DNA of 64,000 nucleotides from Unio delphinus (Eukaryota; Mollusca; Bivalvia; Unionida; Unionidae), in assembly GCA_029339505.1 (NCBI GenBank), contig JAQISU010000119.1, forward strand, positions 1,802,501 to 1,866,500. The letters are read 5' to 3'. Shown piece after piece: positions 57,357-64,000 of this stretch. Every line of letters begins with the position of its first letter. Positions within the stretch are counted from its first letter, which is position 1. A program made the translations under genes and the position numbers. A model generated the notes under the pieces. That model was not told where the DNA came from, did no database searches, and was given only the letters and a program-made list of their open reading frames with translations.

Positions 57357-58620
57357 TTACATATTTTCCACTGGTGCATCTATTAATATCATTCTTCCGT
57401 CAACACCTTCGAGTAGCATTGATTTATCGCTCAGAATGACAGCAACCGCTCTATAATTCGGGATAAGGATAGTAGGTACTCCACCAACTGGTTGACCTGT
57501 CGGATGGGTTACACGGGCTCTAAAGTGTATATCAACGACGGATTGTCTTGTTATATCAAGATGTTCCAACGAAAAGTAATAAATCGGATAAAGAGCACTA
57601 AATCGTATTGTGATATCTGCAAACCAGTATGGACATTTTGATCGCGCGCCATATATAACAACAACCTGTGATACACGCGTGCAATATGGTTGTGATCGTA
57701 ATCAAGTTGTATATCCTCGGATGGTTCCTGCTGTCCGTTTATTCTCAGCGAGACTTCCTTACATCCAAGTTGATCAAATATCATATGGCTACGCATTTGA
57801 TTGTCTAATCGCGTCATATCCTGTAACGCAATAAATATATGACGCGGAGCTGAAACACCTTGTCGCGATGCCAGATTCCATGTGAATATACCATCAGCGT
57901 TGCCCTGTTTAATATCCATTGTTGTTGTTAGCCAACTCAACAATGACTTTCCTCCTTGATCCATAAATGATAGTAACCGTTCTTCTGTGCCGAGTGTTGG
58001 AGTTAACACTGGCATCCACAATGATAGCTTTGTTAAAACGACCTTACCGGCATCATCATCTACATGTGCTGCAGCTGGGTTTGCTGGAATCCTCCAAATT
58101 GCGTTATAGTCAGTACCCTTTCGCACGAGTGCTACTCAGCAGGGTTAGCAGCACGACCCTTTGGTTGTCCGAAAACAAATGGAATTTTTCCAGCCGTATC
58201 CTTATTATCCTTTGAAAACATCATAGAATGGCCTGCCGATCTTGTATAATCGTCGGAATATCTTGCTAGCCCTATTATTGTTGTGGCCACATCAACCTCG
58301 CGTTCTATCGACTCAATTTCTCTTCCATCAATGAGATATCTTGCACTTTCAAATAGCGCCATGATACCATTATTAACAAAACCGACTTGTGTGTCATCTG
58401 GATATGCTGTATCATTTTCTCGTAAAAGCTCTCCTTCTACTTCGATAAATGCTTCACAAGGCAAAAAGTATTTACTGGTATCATGAACTTGAAGTTCAAT
58501 TCTTGATCGGAGATCTGGTTGCACTGCGTGATAGGCATAGAATTGATAATCACGTACAGAATCATCCTTGAGCACTGGGGCGACCATATCAAACGCTGTA
58601 TCAGGCGACCGTTTGAGCAT
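57357..58620 (-). pseudogene. Major capsid protein (double jelly roll)
   Basis: The hexon-like capsomer. The first 163 codons (58620-58132) include LKDDSVRDYQFYAYHAVQ, LPCEAFIEVEGELL and VGFVNNGIMALFESARYLID, matching the N-terminal jelly roll of Polinton/adintovirus MCPs. A one-base shift at about 58,130 leads to 58126-57551 with KLSLWMPVLTPTLGTEERLL and HIFIALQDMTRLDNQ. A second shift near 57,570 leads to the C-terminal 70 codons with ILIPNYRAVAVILSDKSML. Only two lesions in about 420 codons, so this gene is well preserved. Confidence 0.85.
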
Positions 58621-58686
58621 TTTATTATATATGTATTGATCTAAATCGTAAAATCCGTAGGATTTTCATCGTCGACGACGACTTTG

Positions 58687-59136
58687 TCATTGTCGTGTTT
58701 TTTTTTTTAAGCCACTTCCCGCTATTATATTTGCGATGTTGCTTTGGTCGTTGGTGTATGACGGAATTATCAACGACGCTAATTTCTGATCTACTGCGTT
58801 ATGTATTATTCTACTAACACTTGCGGGTATGTCTTGTGCAGATGGTAGTGGTCCTGGTTTCATTCGCCGCCGAACTAGCGCTGTTAATTTATCTTTTACC
58901 GCGGAAAGTACTTTTCCGGCAAGATCTCCAACAGCACTAATACCCTTATCACGAATAAAATCAATGGCTTTTATCAATAACTGTTTTGCTAGCGGCGCCA
59001 CTTTTGGAGCCATTCTTGCACATAACCCTGCAATTGTATCACCGAGACCATCACCATAGTACGCGTTATAAACTGGAAACCGCGAGTTTACTACATAGAC
59101 GCTGGCTGGTTTATCCTGGTTGTAGTGTATGATCAT
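58687..59136 (-). CDS. Putative virion protein (amphipathic, basic)
   Basis: An intact 149-codon frame from the ATG at 59136, 66 bp upstream of the MCP. After FPVYNAYYGDGLGD comes an alanine/lysine-rich amphipathic helix region (APKVAPLAKQLLIKAIDFIR) and an RRRMKPGP patch. Adintovirus genomes carry a protein with a G-x-G-L-G start and a basic helix in this position, sometimes compared with adenovirus minor virion proteins. Exact role not established by me. Confidence 0.55.
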   Translation of the reverse strand: MIIHYNQDKPASVYVVNSRFPVYNAYYGDGLGDTIAGLCARMAPKVAPLAKQLLIKAIDFIRDKGISAVGDLAGKVLSAVKDKLTALVRRRMKPGPLPSAQDIPASVSRIIHNAVDQKLASLIIPSYTNDQSNIANIIAGSGLKKKTRQ

Positions 59137-59182
59137 CTTATTTAAATGATATTTATCTAATCAGTGATTTATCACCGATGAC

Positions 59183-59730
59183 TTAGTCGCTGTAATAATC
59201 AGTAGGAATTTCCACTAACTCGTTACTGAAATCTCGATATGTTTTGATATCCATGATATCGCCTTGAAATAACCGCCTGCAGATATCAGCTGCTTCATTA
59301 ATCAGTTCGGTGAGTTATTTCCAGCTCGTTTCCGTCCGATGAGTACTTCTAATCGTGTTATATCGCTGACAATATTACAAGGACAATGAATAAGACCACT
59401 ACCTGATATCCCTCTTGGGCTACTGGAATATCCATGTCCTGATTTCGCTAGTGATACCAGTTGCACCTTGTGTTATATCAAGAAGTTTTGATTGTTGTGG
59501 CAAATGAAGAAATCCGGTATCCGATTGTATTGTTGGAGATGATTCAGCTTTTTTATTGCTGCCATAAATTCGTTATACGTAAAATCTTTTTTCGATGCAT
59601 GAAATACATCTCCCATTATACGATATAATCCTTTATACAAATTTTTCCTATCAGGTGGATTATAATCATCATGGATATAAGTTTTTCTCTGATGAAAACT
59701 CCTAGTGACGAAATTAGCTAATTCTTCCAT
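59183..59730 (-). pseudogene. Unassigned Polinton protein
   Basis: From the ATG at 59730: LANFVTRSFHQRKTYIHDDY and KNLYKGLYRIMGDVF in one frame to 59473. Shifted frames then give SGSGLIHCPCNIVSDITRLE and IGRKRAGN, and finally ELINEAADICRRLFQGDIMD to the TAA at 59183. The G-S-G ... L-x-x-L-I-G ... AGN pattern is common to a Polinton/adintovirus gene of unknown function. At least two frame breaks. Confidence 0.55.
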
Positions 59731-59734
59731 ATAA

Positions 59735-60312
59735 TTATTTTTTTTTGCTCTTTATTTCATCAAATTTACCCGGACGAAGTTTATCATTGAATGCAACTCG
59801 TCCACCTTCTTGTTGTCGTTGCAGTGGTTCAGGTGGTGTGGTAAGTGGTGGTTTACTAGCAAGTTCTCCTTTTGGTGATTCAATTGATGTAGTAAAATCT
59901 TCTGGTTCAGGTGGTGGGGATCTAATATCAATACCACCTAATCGTTCTATTTCTTCTCGAAGTTATTGTTCTTGTTGTTTTTTTTTTTTACAGCAGTTAT
60001 ATATCATCAGGAGGTGTTTTTAAAGATTTTTTGTTTGTTTGGATCTTCGTGCTATTTTTTCAGTTCCTGTTGCTATTTTTTCAAGTTCACCAAGTTTTCT
60101 TTTCTTTTTTCCCCCGTCTCGGGGATATCTCCGTATATAGCACGCTCAGGAGCTGATATTGCCTCCTTCGTTGCTGTGGTTATTGGCTTAAACAACACTT
60201 CAGATCCCGCAGCAAAATCGGTCTGAAGACTCTGTCTGGTTTGTAGTTTATTTCTGACAGAGTCGCGGATTGGTATAAATCTCTTAATTGCATCTAGTCG
60301 TTCATGAGCCAA
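59735..60312 (-). pseudogene. Unassigned Polinton protein with proline-rich tail
   Basis: The frame from 60312 reads MAHERLDAIKRFIPIRDSVR and VLFKPITTATKEAISAPERA to about 60073. In other frames a lysine-rich linker follows, and then the C-terminal part with REEIERLGGIDIRSPPPEPE, two further proline-rich stretches and a polylysine end at 59735. The reading frame changes at least once, near T/A homopolymers at about 59,980 and 60,070. No family function known to me; possibly a minor virion component. It abuts the preceding gene within a few bases. Confidence 0.5.
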
Positions 60313-60620
60313 TCTATCGTTAATGACTCATTAACCATTATTAAAAATTGTAAATTTTCAATTGTAAACAATTTTCCAATTTGAATCTATAACAAAATTA
60401 CTACACGCCAGTATTGACTAAAACCAACCACCCGAAGGGGTTTTATCTTTTTGTTCAATTAACAATCTTATACTTTTGATTTTTGAATTAATCGTCCTTT
60501 TTATTTCGTATTCATGCCCTAATTATTTTCTTATTCTTTCCACGATAGTAAATAACGGGACAAACTTACTGACGTCGTCACAACATAGAATGGAGTCATG
60601 GATAGAATTTTGAATTCGTT

Positions 60621-60791
60621 TTACGAGGGCATATTTTTGGGTAGTACATATTTGTTATTCATAGCGCCGTATTCAATATCCTGGAAGAAGGACATAATTT
60701 GATCGCACTTTAGACTATCTGATATGTAAATCCCCTGAGATTTCAAATTTAAAATTTCGGTTATAACCTCATTGATATTTTCAGAATTCAT
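60621..60791 (-). CDS. Small ORF at the right end of the Polinton
   Basis: 56 codons from the ATG at 60791: NSENINEVITEILNLKSQGI, then YISDSLKCDQIMSFFQDIEY, ending in TAA. Codon use and helix pattern look coding. First gene in the minus-strand series. No family recognised; low confidence as a real gene. Confidence 0.35.
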   Translation of the reverse strand: MNSENINEVITEILNLKSQGIYISDSLKCDQIMSFFQDIEYGAMNNKYVLPKNMPS

Positions 60792-61097
60792 ATTATTAAT
60801 AATTATATACTTCTTATATGAAAAATATATTTCTCAGAGGTGGGCGCCTCAGACATAAATAAATTTAAAGGCATACAAGCTAATATTTTTCATAATTTTA
60901 TTTTGTACTTTGTTGCATTTATTTTTACCTCCCTTTTTATATTCCAAATGACAAAAATGTTTTTTCTTTGTAAAGAATTATAATAATTTAGTTTTCTTAA
61001 CTTTTATATACCATCTGAATTTCTTCCATCCAGTAAGAAATTCAATCGTCAAATCTACGATGTCCGATCGTTACCTTTCGTAAGCAAATTGTTGCGC
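60792..61097. other. Right boundary zone of the Polinton
   Basis: AT-rich. No copy, direct or inverted, of the AGCAGCAGAG unit was found here, so the right terminus cannot be placed. Confidence 0.4.
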
Positions 61098-61127
61098 ATG
61101 CGTTATCCGGAAACTTTAGAAAGGAAG

Positions 61128-64000
61128 ATGTCAGAACGAAAATCGAGTAGAGGACGAAAGAGAACTTTAACCGATAGTGCCCGTAAAAGAAAGAAAAAGG
61201 ATTCCACGGCTAAATATAATTAAGCCAGGATATGCATTGGTGACCAATATGATCGTTGGATGGAAATAAAAAAGGAGTTGAATGTCAAAACACACGCTGA
61301 AGTTGCGAAATTTTTGATTGTTCGGTGAGTGGCATGCACATGTACTTCTTTCTTGTTTTTGTAGCCATAGGGGCTTTGTAAAATGAAACCAAGTATTCAT
61401 AAGTTTTATCACTAACGTCTATAATCATTTTCATTAATTTTATTCGAGTCCTCTTTTTTAAATTGTTGACATAATGCAATGTAAACAAAGATAAAAATTT
61501 AAGGGGCCCGACATGGGGAAATCTTAACTGATATAGATGTTTCCATGAATTCCGCTCAAAAACATTATAACGTTTTAATTTCTTGTACATGTACATGTAT
61601 ATATTTGTAGCTCCACAAATCGCCAAGAAGATGGATCATCCATACATAAGAAAAGGCTGGATGAAATTGACCCTAATAGCATACATATTCAGAAGTTGAC
61701 ATCTACTCCAGGTCCTGACAGCCATTTTATGGTAGTGCCTTCAGATGTTTCAGAAATAACATCCTCAGATCATGACCCAGTCAGTAGGTATGGTTTGTAT
61801 CACACATCAATTTATCCTGTTGCCTGTTTAAATGTAAATTCATATCAGATATTGACTTCATTTTTTATAATTTTGTATTTATATATGTCAAATTTCAGTT
61901 AGATTTCTTTCATGTTTCATAAAATGCACTGATTGTGACCCCATGGCGCATATAAATATACATGTAATATGCACAAATGTCATGTGATGGTAACACAAGT
62001 TTACTTAACCCTTCATTAGCATCATGCTCATTTAGATAACACGATAAATGTCAAATTGATAATTATTTATAAAAAATATATTTAAATTTTCAGTAATAAT
62101 GAAATGTCGGGTGTAGAAGAGATGCATTCAGTGAGTCACACAGAAGGAACAACAAAGTGTCACCAAAAGAACACCCCTTGTAACATGTCCAGTACTTTTG
62201 TAAATCCTTTTGAGTGAGTTTCTTTGTTTCCAACAGTGAAGCATTGGGTGGACATTGTAATGGTTCCTGTCCATGTGTCTGCAACATTTCTGTAATTGCA
62301 AACACCTCTGAAACTGTTTGCACTATTTTTATGAAACTTAGCAGTTATTTTACACATAATATCTATATGCATATTTGTTATTTCAATTCAACATTTGTAG
62401 GAGTTATGAGACATACTACTATCTTTTAACTTTCATCAGCGACTGGTGGACATAAGGCTACATGTAGCAATCTAGTTTTTAGATTTGTTATTTTACTGTA
62501 AAAAAAATCTTCATAACATGTCTATGTAATAGTTTTTTTTTGTCAGGTCATGTATTTCTATTTCCTATTTCATGTCCTGAATTTTTTCCTTTTATTTCAG
62601 TTTAACCATTGATGTTACAGAATCATATCTTGATGATGATCACCTTTCTGATGAGGATTATGAACCTAGTTTTAACCTTACAATAAGGTATATTATTTTA
62701 CAAACACTTTTAACAGTTTTTTTTAACATTTCCTAAGCAATAATTTTTGAAATGTTATCAGCTTACTGCGTGTAGACTGGCTGTAGGTGATGTGCATATG
62801 CACAGGGTAGACAAAGAGTAAATAAAATTAATGGATCTGAATCAAAGAAAAGTTTTACTCAATAATGGCTCCAAAAATAAGTTTATTACAATAAATTGTA
62901 AATTATAGTACATTCTTATCTGTAATGACTGTTTATTTGACTTGACTTTTTTATTTTTAAATAGATCGACGAATAATGACATGGTTTTTGAAGATGATGC
63001 AGACGTGGATGAATCATCTGTTGAGGAGGATGAGTCTTTAAAGCCAGAGATAGGAGGTCCTGGAATTAACAAGATTCAGTTGGGAAATGCTAATGAATTT
63101 CTTAGAGACACACCTTACATTGTCTTCTCCAGTTGTCTTGAGAATCTGTTGAACTCTAGCATCAGTTCTGTGTGTAATTTTGATAAATGCAAAGAAACTG
63201 TATCTATGAAGCAAGAAGTTGTTGGTTCAGCTTTATATATTAAATGGGTGAGAGAATTAGAATTGCTTATTGAAGTGTATATACTTTATACATGTATATA
63301 ATATTATAGTTAAATTGTGAATTGAGGTGATAACAATATGTTGTTTGTTTTTGTGTCGCCTGTTGTAAACAGAGTTGACACGTAGGATCACTATCTGTCC
63401 TCGTTATCGTCCGTCAGTGTCGTCACATTTTGTTAATCTGCAACTCCTTCTAAACCACTTTATGGATTTCAACCACACTTTCTGGGATTCATTATTAGGG
63501 TATGTAGATGTGCATCTGCTACTTGAAATTTTGATTCAAACTATTTTTGGCATTTTGCTAGCAGGTGACATATCTTCAATAGAAGACTCGCATCTAAGTT
63601 ATAATTTTGAATCACTTTCAAGTAATTAAGATTTTCTCATGATGTTGGGTGGACAGTTTGAATCAAAAAAAAAGCCTCTGACGAGTTATACATGCAAGAT
63701 TTATAATAACTTTTCCAATATAGTAGCTTTATTTTATTTACTTTGTTTTTACATTGCAAGTGTGCTGTTTCTCACACTGTCAAGTATGTTGTTAACAGTC
63801 TTATATTTTTTAGCTACACATTTTAGTAAAATGCAGACAGCAAATCATCTTTTATTTACATGTATTTTATTTCCAATGAACTTTATAGGTGTGAATATAT
63901 TTTTCTTAGGTTTGTAATGGAGGGCACATGGTCCATAAGTGGTGTTCCCAGCCGATTCTAAACAATCGACTACATGGTGGTGATCTGCTGTTAGCAGCTG
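61128..64000 (+). CDS. Multi-exon transposase-derived gene, runs off the window
   Basis: Exons by splice sites: 61128-61324, 61611-61787, 62094-62213, 62601-62687, 62965-63247 and 63910 onward. All early introns are phase 2 and the last is phase 0, and every junction keeps the frame open. Protein features: basic start (RKSSRGRKRT), then YDRWMEIKKEL...THAEVAKFLI, acidic linkers (DDDHLSDEDYE; DDADVDESSVEEDE), then DTPYIVFSSCLENLLN with a Cys pair, and GHMVHKWCSQP at the edge. That last pattern (C-x-x-GH-x4-W-x-SQP) marks a large invertebrate/fish transposase-like family. An in-frame TAA at 61221 in exon 1 breaks the model unless translation starts later or an exon is misassigned. Confidence 0.65.

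Noticed and set aside
62234..62345. Extra cysteine-rich exon of the right-edge gene
   Set aside because: It has a good acceptor and an open frame, but no donor in the phase needed to join the next exon at 62601.

Overview
This is eukaryotic, AT-rich, intron-bearing nuclear DNA crowded with transposable elements. The mix suggests a marine invertebrate, most likely a bivalve or other mollusc. It includes tRNA-headed SINEs with clean target-site duplications, a CR1/L2-like non-LTR tail, a Ty3/Gypsy relic with integrase before reverse transcriptase, hAT, Tigger, Mutator-like and piggyBac elements, long AT/CT microsatellites, and two Polinton/adintovirus-type insertions. The species call is inference; no ribosomal or mitochondrial marker is present.

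Left part (1-31,000). A Tigger/pogo remnant abuts a decayed Polinton fragment at about 1,192-1,965. A host gene on the minus strand is visible as scattered, phase-compatible exons: a signal-peptide exon at 23.87 kb, an Ig-domain exon at 17.0-17.3 kb with a truncated duplicate beside it, and an Ig half-exon at 2.2 kb. The long introns hold SINEs, non-LTR tails, a hAT relic, minisatellites, a palindromic AAGCTTGC repeat family, a large inverted repeat at 27.6-28.05 kb, and a cluster of AACCGGTT palindromes at 30.6-30.8 kb.

Middle (31,500-33,640). Minus-strand remnants of a non-LTR retrotransposon and a Gypsy element lie fused end to end.

Main element (34,200-60,800). A Polinton/adintovirus-like endogenous element carries a packaging ATPase, a phospholipase A2-like protein, a retroviral-type integrase, a PolB polymerase running into a superfamily 1 helicase, a penton-type minor capsid protein, an overlapping two-helix membrane protein, an adenain-like protease, a pX-like peptide, a double-jelly-roll major capsid protein and several unassigned genes. 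Most are broken by frameshifts or stops. It is split by about 13.9 kb of other DNA (39,960-53,856). That block holds a Mutator-like transposase and a His-Me finger nuclease bracketed by 1-kb direct repeats, and a piggyBac element with exact TTAA ends. A SINE also interrupts one capsid-side gene. A 190-209 bp repeat with inverted ends lies next to both halves.

Right edge (61,128-64,000). A plus-strand multi-exon gene with consistent splice phases belongs to a transposase-derived family, has an in-frame stop in its first exon, and runs off the window. The richest material for follow-up is the PolB-helicase arrangement, the conserved gene overlap seen in two independent Polinton copies, and the repeated palindromic intergenic unit.
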